From: Macrostomum hystrix
Lineage: Eukaryota; Platyhelminthes; Macrostomidae
Length of the DNA stretch: 64,000 bases
Direction of reading: 5' to 3'
Assembly: GCA_950097015.1 (NCBI GenBank)
Contig: CATNEN010000032.1
Span: 248,001-312,000 of the forward strand
Positions 1 through 10,381 of the stretch are shown here, one piece after another. The stretch's first letter is position 1; each line of letters begins with the position of its first letter. Under the pieces are notes generated by a model. The model searched no databases, was not told the origin of the DNA, and saw only the letters and a program-made list of their open reading frames with translations. Made by a program: the position numbers and the translations under genes.

Positions 1-344
1 CGACGAGCAGTGACCGAATCCCTGCACTTTTAGCCGCCCAGTTGTTAGCCGGGCGTTTGCCTACCCTCCGCGGTGCCGGATAGGAGCCACAGCGACAGCC
101 TAAAGCCTATAGAGGCTTTGCATTCGAGCATCAACAGCAGCAATAGTGTACAGCGGTATACTGATGTACTCGTATTATTTTCATTCGTGATCGATTGACT
201 GACTGATTAACACTGATTGACTCAGACTTAAACGAACACAACAAATGCACACGGAAAAGGCAATTAGAATGTTGTCTATGCTAAAATTTATTACAATCAT
301 GATACGTATTTCCGGTGGCTTACTAATGCTACATACACACCCGC
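1..344. other. Window edge, no firm gene
   Basis: The first 33 bases read open and end in TAG, so they could be the tail of a gene entering from the left, but nothing confirms this. The rest shows no recognisable coding signal. Confidence 0.2.
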
Positions 345-394
345 ATGCAAATATTGATCTCGTATCGAAAGGATGCTGGCACGCGGGGCTGCCT

Positions 395-540
395 GCTTAG
401 CTGCTACTGCATGGCTATGGCTACTGCTAGCTGCTGCTGCTTGGCTGCTACTGCATGGCTGCTGCTGCTGCTTCTGGCTGCTGCTAATAGCTGCTGCTGC
501 TATAATGCTCTAGTGCTGTATTTCTTAATTAGCTGCTGAG
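395..540. repeat. Degenerate GCT/CTG trinucleotide tract
   Basis: The sequence is dominated by GCTGCT runs broken by TGG, ACT and AAT triplets. It gives a short open frame of Cys, Leu and Ala residues that looks like repeat translation and not a protein. Confidence 0.75.
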
Positions 541-1077
541 CTGCTGTATCCTATATACTGGTGCTGTGCTATTCCGCTGCAAATGAGGAAAAGGCTCGAT
601 ATATAAAATAGGCCGTTTTTATATACCGAACTTAAAGCCTAAATTAGTCACCTAACTTAAAAGCCTAAATTAAAAGGGGCATCCCTGTCTCAAAATACAT
701 GGTCTATGGAAGAAGGGGTGTGGAATGACCTCGCCCCACTGCCCTGTTTTGAAAAAGAGAAGGCTCTTAACTAGGGATGCCAATTCCCCGGACTTTTAAA
801 ACCCCGGGGAGACGGGGGAATTTTCGGCGTTTTCCCCGGACAAAAAGACAAAACACCGCAGATGCAGTTTATAAAATGTACTTTTGCTATGTTTTTTCGC
901 ATCTTCACATAACACATTCGTAGCTTTATCTGCATGTACTGAAGAACGTCAAATATACTAAAATACTAGTTCATTTTGTTTAAAATATACTTTTTTATTG
1001 CAGATTTATGTCGTATCACGTTACGTGTGATTGTGATTTTGGTTGTCTGTGGTTTGTGACCGTTGGCATCAAACTGA

Positions 1078-1969
1078 TTGAATATTCAAATTAGATGTTA
1101 CCCATCGAGGACTGGTTGCGCTGGTCCCAATGTGGACGAAGCCATGCGGTCGATGGCGCGGCACCACCTGCTTGCTAATACTAGGTCGTGTGAAGCGTGC
1201 GACATTCCTATGTCGCTCCAACGCCGTGCTGGCATGGACTGCATCGATGGCTGGCGGTGGTCCTGTAAGGAGTGTAAGCAGCACCGCTCGATTAGGAAGG
1301 ACTCCTTTTTTGCAGAGAGTCACCTGACGCTGCTCCAGCTCATCGACGTCATTTACTTTTGGGCGAAGAACCTGCGGGATACCGATATTGAGGGGGAGGC
1401 CCAAATCAGCCGTCACACTGCGGTTGACTGGCTCAACTTCATCCGTGATATCTGCGCGATGTATCTGCTGGATCACCCAATGCAGCTCGGCGGCCCAGGT
1501 GTCGATGTGGAAATCGACGAAAGCAAGTTTTATGCACCGCAAGTACTATCGGGGCCAGTACCGTGAAGGTCATTGGGTGCTCGGTATGGTCGAGAGAGGC
1601 ACAGCCCACTGCTCATTGGTTGTCGTTGTCGACAGATCCGCCAATAGCCTACTGCCGATCATCAACCAGACCGTGCTTCCAGGAACGCGCATTATTACGG
1701 ACCAATGGGCCTCCTACAACACGCTGGCCAACCATCTAACGGTCAACCACTCGCTGCACTTCCGGGACCCCAACAACCAAGCGGCTCAGACGAATACCGT
1801 CGAGGGAATGTGGGGAAATTGCAAGGCGAAGTATCGAGCCATGCACGGAACCTATGACAGTTTATTCGAAACGTACCTGCAGGAGTTTATGTGGCGCCAA
1901 GCCTTCCCCGAACGCCAGTTTGGCAATATCCTCTACTGGATAACGCACTACTACTACTACCCTGTGTAG
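1078..1969 (+). pseudogene. Merlin/ISXO2-like DDE transposase, frameshifted
   Basis: Two overlapping frames make up one transposase. The first (1078-1566) has an N-terminal Cys pair (CEAC), a second pair (CKEC) and the segment RSIRKDSFF typical of IS1595/Merlin enzymes. It ends soon after VEIDESKFY, which holds the first catalytic Asp. The second frame (in use from about 1534 to 1969) continues with RKYYRGQYREGHWVLG, ITDQW (second Asp), VNHSLHF and NTVEGMWG (catalytic Glu), then YLQEFMWR. The break near 1533 looks like one extra base. The first in-frame ATG is near 1144, and the frame is open upstream without an ATG, so the true start is unclear. The catalytic triad is visible but split between frames, so the gene is inactive as sequenced, unless the indel is a sequencing error. 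Confidence 0.88.
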
Positions 1970-2560
1970 TGCGAACGTGCGGACGTGAACTTGAACTTGC
2001 TTTGAACTTGCGAACTTGCGTTGTTACATTGTTACACTTGTTTAATATTTGAAAAGTTCGAAAAAAGGGTGAAAATAATTTAGAGCGGGAAACTGCACAA
2101 TCGCCTATAGTCTATCTCTATACCAAGCTTGTCTTTTCTATAAACTCACTAAGTCACTAGAACTAGAATTAGTAGTTTAGTATAGTAAAATAGAAATCAT
2201 AGAAGTGTATTCATACATTTAAGAATTAATATAATCTTGCTGGAAATAGAATTGGGCTTAGTTTAGACTTTGTATTTTGGATTGATTGAATCTGAATGAA
2301 CGAACTCAACTGGGCTGGATGAATCAAAAATCGGATTCCGTAATAAAAAATTAACATAAAAGGTTCAAATCAAATAATTGCAATTGCAATACTTGTACTT
2401 TTTAATTGTAGACTTAGTCTAATAAATATTCGTCTATAAATGAAAGAAAATAAATGAGCAATCATATAAGTGCTTAAAAACAGATCTACTATAGTCTATA
2501 ATTCTTTCTTTCATATATTCAGTTTTACTAATTCTAAAGAAAGACATTAAAAAAAATTCT
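1534..2560. other. Merlin 3' internal non-coding part
   Basis: After the transposase stop at 1969 the element holds about 600 bases of AT-rich sequence up to its C/G-rich right end. I see no gene in it. Confidence 0.4.
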
Positions 2561-2648
2561 ATCTAGGGATTTCCAGACAAAACCCCGGACCGGACCTTCA
2601 TTCGGGGTCCCTGGGGGGCCGTCTCCGGGGTTGGCATTGGCATCCCTA

Positions 2649-3146
2649 CTGTTAACCAATCGATAATTTCACCCCTTTGGTCACAATCGTCATAAAGACG
2701 AATCAAGTCATCTGTCTGTTCATCTGCAGGACCGTCTGGCTCGCTCACTGACTGCTTTTGAGGGAGGAAGATTGAGTTGGAGGGGGTGGGTGTGCTGTTT
2801 ACTGAAAAAATCGAATGTCTGAGCTTTTGAGGGGTTTGCTAAAGCGGTAAACAAATGTAGTATATAGTGCAGGGCACACTTCTTTTTCCCTCCAGAGTGA
2901 GCCATAGTATTAGTAGAAAATTAGCAGAAGCGGCAAGCAGCAGCAGCAAAAACTAAAAGGTAAATATTCTCTAACTTTTAAAAAATTTACTAAGTAGTGC
3001 ACTCCCAATACATATACTTGAAACGAGATAAACCCAGTACCAATGCATAATTGATTACGAGATCGATCGACTCACTCTTTGCTCTTTTAATTAGCTGTTT
3101 TTCATATAACCGAACTGACAGATTTATGAATACTCATCGATTGCAG
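2649..3146. other. Intergenic or intronic sequence before orphan exon
   Basis: AT-rich DNA with a short CAG-rich stretch near 2935. No ORF with protein-like composition is present. If the exon at 3147 belongs to a local gene, its upstream exon might lie here, but I could not identify one. Confidence 0.3.
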
Positions 3147-3640
3147 CGGTGGCGGCTACGGCAACGACTCAAGCCAGTTATAAGCTATTTGGTGCAGCAT
3201 GTTTTACGGCTTTGCACTTTGCTGTCATTCTTAATCTTAGACTCTTAGCCAACAATGAAGGACACAACAGCGCCTTCCGCAAGGCTATCCATCATGGGAT
3301 AGCCGCTATCGTAGCCAGTTGCGGTGGCCTATGTGAGATCTTCTGGCTGATCCATGAGGCCTTCGCAATGGCCGGCATCGACAATTCCATGCTAGTAATC
3401 GCCGACTACCCGGATGCGATCGCTGCCATCCGAGCCACAACCGGCATCTTGGTTGTCGAGATGCAGGAAAGCGACGACAACGTCCTGCAGGGCCCGCCCA
3501 TGCAGCAGCGGGTTCGGTACCTGCTGGCCGCACAAAACATCCAGTTGCATGTCGGGCGCATAAGGTGGTGGCGGATGGCAGGCCCGGAGTCTGGGTACGC
3601 CAGCGCGACCTCGGCCTCAGTTTCCTCTGATTCCAACTAG
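3147..3640 (+). CDS. Unrecognised 3' exon, hydrophobic protein
   Basis: An open frame of about 164 codons follows a plausible acceptor (ATTGCAG, ending 3146) and ends at a TAG at 3640. There is no ATG before the body of the frame, so it is better read as a last exon than a whole gene. The peptide has two hydrophobic stretches, around AACFTALHFAVILNL and IAAIVASCGGLCEIFWLI, then an amphipathic part and a Ser-rich tail (SATSASVSSDSN). Composition and G/C content look coding. Polyadenylation-type AATAAA signals lie near 3963 and 3990. No upstream exon was found and I do not recognise the family. A chance ORF remains possible. Confidence 0.4.
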
Positions 3641-4340
3641 ATTTTGGATATTATGTCCTCCCGAACGCTACCTTAGGTCCTTGTGTTGACCTCATTCTCT
3701 ACTCTTGTCCAACCTTTTCTTCATCTCTCCTTATATTTGACCACTCCTCCTTTCCATTTCCAAAATTTTCTAAAATTTGCATAACTTAACTTTCTTAGTA
3801 TTGTTACTGTACAGTGTTTTAATTCCCTTTAAATATAAAAGTAACTATTAATGTAACGTCAAAATGAAATGTATATGTATAATGTCATGCTTATAAGTTT
3901 TTTCTTTCATTGTGAACTTAAATAAGCGAATGTCGTAATTTGTAATTAATGAATGAATGACAAATAAAAAAATTAATATTTTAGTTACAGAATAAAAAAC
4001 AATAGCTTATAAAGGTTATAATGGTTATTATAGATTAAACTACAGGATTGAAAATTAAAGATTAAAAAATTAAAGATTTTTATATTAAAGGCTATATATG
4101 TATTGGTTATTAATGATTTCTCTAGTAAATTTCAATTTCAAATTGTAAATTTCTTTAGCTGGGTTTTCGTTGTTGCTGGTGTGCTCACTGCATCATCACT
4201 GCATGGAATCCAAGTTCGAGCATATTCTTTTAGGCATAGTGCGCATGCACCAGACTGTACTCTCATCATATTGGCGATGATGTGATAGGCATGCGAGATT
4301 TATGCGAGCATAAATGCATAAATCACCCAACTTAAAAAAA
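3641..4340. other. AT-rich 3' flank
   Basis: A pyrimidine-rich start (possible 3' UTR) is followed by AT-rich DNA with AATAAA motifs near 3963 and 3990. No gene is seen. Confidence 0.35.
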
Positions 4341-4923
4341 TCACACAGGATGAGCAAGAATCCGGAGTGCCCTCTGCGACGAGCCTAGCTGTGTCGGCCG
4401 GAAACCTAAAGGCATTATGTGCGAAAGCACGAGCAGGTTTTCTAGCCGAATTTCCGGCTCTCTGACGTACCGCAGCACATGCGCCTATCTGAAGCCCAAC
4501 GTTCTGCTGCGACGAAGAATCAGCGCCTGGAAATGGCCTGGCTCTCAGGTGCAGCCGCAACCTCAAATCTGGGCATCGGGCCGAGAAAATATCGGTCTGC
4601 CAGGCCTACGGCAAGGTGAGGCGCAGACCTCTTGCCGACAGCTGTCAGCCTGCTGCAGCTGAACAACCGCAGATGCTGCCGCCATGCACAGCCTCCGCAT
4701 GCAGCGAATGGTCCTGGTGGGCCTTGAGACAGAGTCAGAGCAGGACGAGCAGCAGGATCATGACACTGACGGCCAGTTGGACCACTTGCTGGCCTCGGTC
4801 CAACTGGCTATATCAAATGCGAAGGACAAACACGTGATTCTGAAAGCAGCAAAAGCCAACTCAATCTCTTTTACGTCAGTCTTAAGTAAGCTAAAAAGGA
4901 TGATTAAAAACATAGGCAGTTAA
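4341..4923 (+). other. Coding-like fragment of unknown nature
   Basis: G/C content and codon structure rise here. Frame 2 reads protein-like (SVSAGNLKALCAKARAGFL) until a stop near 4463. Another frame from 4684 to 4923 gives a 79-residue peptide with an acidic start (ESEQDEQQDHD) and a basic end (KLKRMIKN). No single frame spans the region. It may be a decayed gene, exon pieces or an old retroelement, and I recognise no domain. Confidence 0.25.
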
Positions 4924-5089
4924 CATTTTCAAATAAAATACTTAAACTAGCTGCTTTTGTGTGTAACAAGTAATTTTCTTACGAAAGTGTATAAATTTGC
5001 TTTACTTTTACATTTTTTAAATATAGGTGAATTAAAACGACTTTTTAACTAGAATTCGCTGCAGACCTAATGTAAGTAAACGTAACGTA

Positions 5090-5215
5090 AGGTGTGAAAC
5101 CCTACCAGGTAATTTTCTTAAGTAGAAGGAGGAAAGTAAAAATTAATACAACCAGTAAATGTAGATGCTTATCCTGAAATAACAGCTATTGTGTGAGATT
5201 TTATAATGAAAAAAC
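5090..5215 (+). repeat. Left arm of a large degenerate inverted repeat
   Basis: This segment matches the reverse complement of 9465-9605. Shared landmarks in the same order are AAACCCTACC, a GGAAAGTAAAAATTA-like block and AACAGCTATTGTGTGA followed by ATTTTAT. The two arms enclose about 4.3 kb, including all the nested transposons. They could be the worn ends of an older element or two opposite copies of one repeat family. Confidence 0.6.
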
Positions 5216-5307
5216 TTTGACATTGTTTATCTGAGTTAAGATGCTGATGCAAAATGCATTTTCAATGCTAGCAAGTTTTGATAAGTTAGAAAATCTTATA
5301 TACTAAA

Positions 5308-5633
5308 TCTAATATACTAAAAATGAAAAACTTGTATGTTTGCTGCATTGACTAGCTCCCGAACGGCTCAACTGATTTTCCTAATTCCTTCGCCAAAAGA
5401 TCACAAATGGGCCCAAATCGGTACACATATTTTTATTAAGCTTAATTCCATTGCCAAGCCAAGGGGATTAAATATTCGAAAAACTGTTTTAAATAGTCTT
5501 TTCTAATGCATTCTTGTTTTCAGCTTGTGCATAGTGAGGCTCCAGGCTCAGAGCCAGTTTTGATAGGGCCTAGGCCTAACACACTGATAAAAACTCAAGG
5601 GAGGCTACCCAGAGGGTAGCGAAGGCTGGCTAG
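5308..5633 (+). mobile_element. Small non-autonomous Helitron
   Basis: The element begins TCTAATATACTAAAAATG after an A (5307) and ends in CTAG (5630-5633) before a T (5634), the A|T insertion pattern of Helitrons. Just before the end is a hairpin, GCTACCC/GGGTAGC (5604-5620, 3-nt loop), then 9 nt and CTAG. The interior near 5350-5420 (GAACGGCTCAACTGATTTTC) resembles the start of other animal Helitrons. It carries no coding sequence. Confidence 0.75.
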
Positions 5634-5940
5634 TGAAGTTTCTAAATCTTAAGCACAAATGTCTAGATATAAACATTTTCCCTTCCATTTTTGGCTGTGG
5701 ATGCAAGTTACGGATTATTTTTATTTGCACCTAGATTTTGGGCTTAATATGCTGACATTTTTTTTTCACAAAAAACCTGATTTTAATTTTTTAAAAGTTC
5801 TAACTGAAAAATTCTAGGAAACAAGAGAAAGAGATATATGGCTCTGATGCAATCATCAAATATTTTCATGATTTTATAATTAATCTATTTCCTTTATTTC
5901 ATGATGACATACAATGTCCCTGAAAATTAATATTTTGATA
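5634..5940. other. AT-rich spacer between transposons
   Basis: No gene is seen. A 22-bp string near 5857-5878 (TATTTTCATGATTTTATAAT core) recurs in the same orientation near 8939-8960, on the other side of the hAT-like element. Confidence 0.4.
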
Positions 5941-6065
5941 TTGATAATTAGGGGTTGGACAATATCACTTTTTCGAGATTTATTCAAATTCGCAAATAGT
6001 GTGTTATGCTTATCTATATATATAAAAGTGAAAACTCTGTCTGTCTGTCTGTGTGTGTGCAACCT

Positions 6066-6224
6066 TTTGTCTTTATAGACGCCGAAACCGCTCAACCAAA
6101 TCGCACCAAACTTTGCACATACCTAAAACCACCTACGCTGAGTGCAATAGGCTACTCAAATTCCCGAAAAATCATTTCCTTCCTGCTCAAAAGTGCAAAA
6201 AACTGCTCAAAAATCGTCAAAAAA
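6066..6224 (+). repeat. Helitron internal direct repeat, copy 1
   Basis: About 159 bp starting TTTGTCTTTATAGACGCCG. It recurs at 6595-6754 with only a few changes, including one extra A and one C/T difference. Confidence 0.85.
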
Positions 6225-6594
6225 TCACTCAATTCGACATATCGTCGCCCCACTTTGTCAGATTTTCTCAAAATTTGATCCACTTACACTTTACATGTTT
6301 TCCAACAATGCTGTCAATTTTGAACATCTCTACTCAATCCAGAGCAAAGCTGCATCATCTCAAAGTGAGTCACTTTTTGTTTTCCGAGGACAGCCACCCC
6401 AACTCCCCTCCGCCACTCTGCGGGCCAAATTTTATTACAGCCACCCCCTCCCTTCCCCGGGCGCCAAAGCCCCAGACTGTACATTGTATTTCAAGCCGTG
6501 AATGTACACAGCCCAAACCCCTAGACTGTCTACTGGCCCCCAAGCAGCACTGAGACTGAGTGCGGTGAGTGCGGTGGCGTCCCAGTGTCTGTCA

Positions 6595-6754
6595 TTTGTC
6601 TTTATAGACGCCGAAACCGCTCAACCAAATCGCACCAAACTTTGCACATACCTAAAACCACCTATGCTGAGTGCAATAGGCTACTCAAATTCCCGAAAAA
6701 ATCATTTCCTTCCTGCTCAAAAGTGCAAAAAACTGCTCAAAAATCGTCAAAAAA
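6595..6754 (+). repeat. Helitron internal direct repeat, copy 2
   Basis: The second copy of the 159-bp segment runs directly into the helicase remnant. This suggests two Helitron 5' ends were combined in one element. Confidence 0.85.
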
Positions 6755-7418
6755 GCTCAAGGCAAAAGTTTACCCGAACCTGATGGTTCGATATGCTGAC
6801 GTTGACTGGCTGTCAGAGAGGGCAATTCTGTGTCCTAGAAATGATGCCGCCAACGAAATTAACTACCAACTGCTTCAGGAGTTGCCAGGTGCAGTTTTCA
6901 CCTACAAGTCAATTGATACAACGTTGACTGATGACACCGCTGTGGAGTATCCTGTTGAGTTTCTGAACTCTCTAGATCCTCCTGGAACTCCATCGCACAA
7001 CTTGCAGCTGAAAGTTGGGGCACCAATTATGCTCCTCCGCAACCTGAATGCGCCAAGGCTGTGTAACAGCACCAGACTGATAGTCAGGCGGCTCTTCCCA
7101 CACGTGATTGAGGCCACGATAATGACTGGATCTGGCAGAGGAGAGTCTGTGTTCGTTCCCCGGATTCCAATTATCCCCACGGACCTGCCATTTCAGTTCA
7201 AGCGACTGCAGTTCCCTGTGAGAGTGTGCTTTGCGATGACTATTAACAAGGCTCAGGGACAGTCGCTGAAGGTAGCTGGCATCAACCTGGAGACTCCTTG
7301 CTTCTCGCATGGGCAGCTTTATGTCGCCTGCTCCCGTGTTGGAACTCCAGCTGGCCTATTCATTTTCGCACCAAGGGGAATAACGAAGAATGTGGTGTAT
7401 CCCCAGGCCTTGAGGTGA
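6753..7418 (+). pseudogene. Helitron PIF1-like helicase, C-terminal remnant
   Basis: The frame 6585-7418 is open, but its first 55 or so residues come from the non-coding Helitron 5' repeat. Recognisable helicase starts near KVYPNLMVRYADVDWLSERA and continues through AILCPRNDAANEIN, LKVGAPIMLLRNLN and the motif TINKAQGQSLKVAGINL (7224-7275), then YVACSRVG. The C-terminus ends in a Helitron-typical VYPQALR. The Walker A and B part of the helicase and the whole Rep nuclease are absent. About 220 residues remain, against well over a thousand in a full Helitron protein. This is a relic and not a host PIF1 gene, since it lies within Helitron termini. Confidence 0.88.
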
Positions 7419-7570
7419 CTCGCAAGCAATTAATAGAAAAGTAGTCACGAATTGACCTTGACCTGTCTAACTCTGAACTCTGAAACAGTTTAATTTTGTT
7501 TCTTTGACATTGTTATTGTTATGCCATGGCTATTTTCCTTATGTATACGCGTGTACATGCATACTGTATA

Positions 7571-7843
7571 CAGAGGCAGATTTAGGGGAGGGCGGGGGGG
7601 CAGTCGCCCCCCTAAATTTTAATCAGGGGAATAAGATGCCCCCACCAGGGGCGCCAGTCGCAGCACTGGCGCCCCTTTTCGGTCGCTGGCGCCCCTTTTT
7701 CAGCCGCTGGCTCCTGTTTTTCAGCCGCTGGCGCCCTTTCTTGGCTCCTGGCGCCCTTTTTCGGCCGCTGGCACCCCCTCTGTGATTCTCATGGCGCTCC
7801 CCTGACAGACCGCCCCAAAACAAAATTCCTGGATCTGCTACTG
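7571..7843. mobile_element. hAT-type MITE inside the Helitron
   Basis: A 273-bp element with ends CAGAGGCAGATTTAGGGG and, on the other strand, CAGTAGCAGATCCAGGA, typical of hAT TIRs. The flanking 8-bp duplication ACTGTATA (7563-7570 and 7844-7851) is perfect. The interior holds repeated CGCTGGCGCCCC blocks. It has no coding capacity. Confidence 0.9.
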
Positions 7844-8913
7844 ACTGTATAGAGGAGTGGCTTAGAGACATGTTTCTAAAGAAGTAATCAAGAGGGGGCT
7901 GTTTGGACAAACTTTTCACATATTTTTTACTTAAAACGCCCTTAAACAAACTCTTCACTTTTCATTAATGCAGTAAATAAATAAATGGTGACCTTCACTA
8001 TAAAGTTAATACAGAGACGTGAATTGCTTACTGCTTTGCTTTAAATTTCTGCCCCAAAAACAACGGGCAAAAAAAGCTAGTATTTTATGTATAAGTAAAT
8101 TTTTCAATACTTAGAAAAACATACATTTGTTTTGGATTGGCAAGACTAAAATTCTTACCATGAATCTGATATTATGCTATGTATATTAGCCATAGATAAC
8201 CAATGGCATTGTGTGAGCTTTTCAGCATAGCTAACTTAGCTCACAACTCACAATTAAGGTGATGGCAACTAGAAGATCTTAGGTAGGTCTTCTGGTACAA
8301 TCTGTCTGCTCGGTTGCCAGAATGTATCAGGAGAACTTATCCAAGATGTCTGGATTTCAAGATGTCTGTCTCGATTAAGTAAAGAGTAAAATTGTTAGAT
8401 ATAATAAACAGCTAATGTTAGTCAAAACTGCCAGAAATAAATTCAAATAGACAATTTAACAAAAATGAAAAAGTACATCAGTAAACTGATCCATTCTACT
8501 CGACTTCAAAACTGATCTTACATTTTATTCTTTTCATTCAACTTTATTTAGTTTTAGCTTTTCCTCAGTGTTCATCAGAGGAGGCTGAATCTATCAAGCA
8601 TTTCGTCAATGAACGCCAAGAGAAGCTTGTATGAGTATAAAATAGTAAAAAATGACTGCTGACTGAGAATAAAAATCATAATCATTGCTGAGACTAAAAC
8701 TCTAGTGCTTCTACAGTTTCTTCTGGAAGTCTGTCACCTGTATATGAACAAAATTTGTTTTTTTAAGTAACATAGTATATCTGTAGACTAAATAAAATTA
8801 AAAAATAAATCTAATTCTTTGAGATCTTGAAACAAAGATTGAGATTGAAAAAAGTTCTGAGATCTTGATGATCAAGATCAAGATCAAGATATTGTCTGAC
8901 CCCTATTGATAAT

Positions 8914-10381
8914 ATTAGTAACAATCAAGCATTAATGCAATATTTTCATGATTTTATAATAAAGTCCAAGAACAAATTTATTTGTTTTTTATAACCTGTC
9001 TATAGAATTTTTTTATTGAACAATAACTAAAATTACAGTATAAGTTTATTGCCTAGAATTATTGGCTAGGCTATGATGTCTGTTTTTGATACAAAAAAGT
9101 ATTTTTTTTGCGATTTGCAATTGAAGTGGGTTTAACATAATCAATCTATGCCAGCAGTGGCTATATAAGTAGATGGTGTGAATTTTATTTAGTCACAATA
9201 ACATTTAGTCAATCCTATTCAAATGATTTGAATCAATATCAATGTACAAGAAATAGTTTCTTCTTGTCACTTCTATTTAAGTAGTGCTACACACAATATA
9301 AAATTTAAACCTACAGAAAAGCAAAAAATGGTGCTTCTTAAATCAAAAGTGACAATTTTCTATTTGTTGCTCTAAATGAGTATACTTAAAAATTATATAG
9401 GTTAATAAAGCAAAAAAATTGTGTAAAATTGTAAAGTTTTCTTATAAAGTTTTTTATAAAAAAATTTCATAAAATTTCACACAATAGCTGTTATTTGTCT
9501 TCTTGCAACATTATTCAGTATTAGTAATTACATTGACAATTTGTACTAATTTTCACTTTCTTTCCTTTTACTCAAGAAATATTTCCAGGTAGGGTTTTAC
9601 CTCAAAAGTGTAGTAAAGTTTTATACTCTACTATGTAAAGTCATTTTATAAAAAAATTGAAATAATTATTTCTCTTGTCCCACTGTAGTCCATTACAGTC
9701 CATTGTGGTCCATTTCAGCTCATTTTGGTGTTTATATGGACCCATTAGAGGCATCTTTCTGCCCATGTTCTTATCTTGCACGTGGAACAAATTGCATATT
9801 TTCAGAGTCATGTATTGCTGTATACTTTTATATTTCTTTCATTATTTTTTATTATATTTAAATTACTATTTTCTGTACTTACTGTGGACAATATTTCCTT
9901 TTCCTACTATTTATGGAAAATTTTATGTAGAGTGGCTGCTTTAGTCTTAGAAACAGTTAAAAAAATTTTTTTATGTGTTAAAGAGCAAGACCTTTTGTAA
10001 ATAAATACACTGAAAATCTTATTAATATATAGCTAATAATTTGTGGCTATGTAATAGTAAGCTTTTTTTATCTAACCTAATACTACATCATAACTATAAT
10101 TACGTTTTAAGAACATATCTTTTTTATTAAACTTTATTTTCTCTATAAAGCATCATTAAATATATTACAGGCCAGTCTCAAAGGCAGGTATTTGAGTTGA
10201 ATATAAAGTGGCAACTATTTTGCAGTGAAAGTTAAAAATACTTTAAAACTTAGTAATCTATATTTGTGGTGTCAAATCTATATTGCAAGTTTTCATTGTT
10301 GCAGCTTTAGGTAGTGAAAGTGGTTACTTTTCAGAATTTAAAATTTAACAAAAGTGCAACAGTTTCAAAACTTTTTTTGAA
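8914..10381. other. AT-rich region upstream of cdk9
   Basis: Very AT-rich DNA with no protein-like frame. It contains the right arm of the large inverted repeat (9465-9605) and CATTACAGTCCATTGTGGTC-like short repeats near 9685-9720. The cdk9 promoter and 5' UTR should lie in its last few hundred bases. A possible acceptor TTGTTGCAG ends near 10306. Confidence 0.4.
9465..9605 (-). repeat. Right arm of the large degenerate inverted repeat
   Basis: Its reverse complement aligns with 5090-5215, with the same order of landmarks and scattered mismatches and indels. The outer limits cannot be fixed by eye, and I found no convincing target duplication. Confidence 0.6.

Larger units (their letters stand above)
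772..2648 (+). mobile_element. Merlin-type DNA transposon with TIRs and 8-bp target duplication
   Basis: The element starts TAGGGATGCCAAT and ends with the inverted copy of that sequence. Homology continues imperfectly inward through C/G-rich tracts. The flanks CTCTTAAC (764-771) and CTGTTAAC (2649-2656) match at 7 of 8 positions, which fits the 8-9 bp duplications known for Merlin, the eukaryotic relatives of IS1016/IS1595. It carries one transposase-like reading frame on the same strand, broken by a frameshift. The TIRs are still recognisable, so it could be mobilised only by a transposase supplied elsewhere. The mismatch in the duplication and the frameshift suggest an old insertion. Confidence 0.85.
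6013..8080 (+). mobile_element. Helitron with truncated helicase, inserted in the hAT-like element
   Basis: The left end is TCTATATATATAAAAGTG after an A (6012). The right end is CTAG (8077-8080) before a T (8081). A hairpin TGCCC/GGGCA (8050-8069) sits 7 nt before CTAG. Between the ends are a (TCTG)n run, a duplicated 5' segment and the C-terminal part of a PIF1-type Helitron helicase. The Rep domain and most of the helicase are missing, so the copy cannot be autonomous. A 273-bp hAT-type MITE (7571-7843) was later inserted near the 3' end. Confidence 0.85.
5949..8905. mobile_element. hAT-like element split by a Helitron
   Basis: Terminal inverted repeats TAGGGGTTGGACAATATC (5949-5966) and TAGGGGTCAGACAATATC (reverse strand, 8888-8905) match at 16 of 18 positions. 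A perfect 8-bp target duplication TTGATAAT lies at 5941-5948 and 8906-8913. An 8-bp duplication and TIRs of this form fit the hAT superfamily. Without the Helitron inside it (6013-8080) the element would be about 890 bp. It shows no transposase frame, so it was probably non-autonomous. Confidence 0.82.

Noticed and set aside
345-539. 64-codon Cys/Leu/Ala-rich ORF
   Set aside because: Translation of the CTG-rich tract. It has no context of a gene.
6585-6752. N-terminal part of the Helitron ORF as helicase
   Set aside because: The first 55 or so codons translate the duplicated non-coding Helitron 5' repeat. The same sequence occurs at 6066-6224 without a helicase behind it.
9675-10000. Hydrophobic ORFs upstream of cdk9
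   Set aside because: Phe/Leu/Tyr-rich translation expected from T-rich DNA. No start context or domain.
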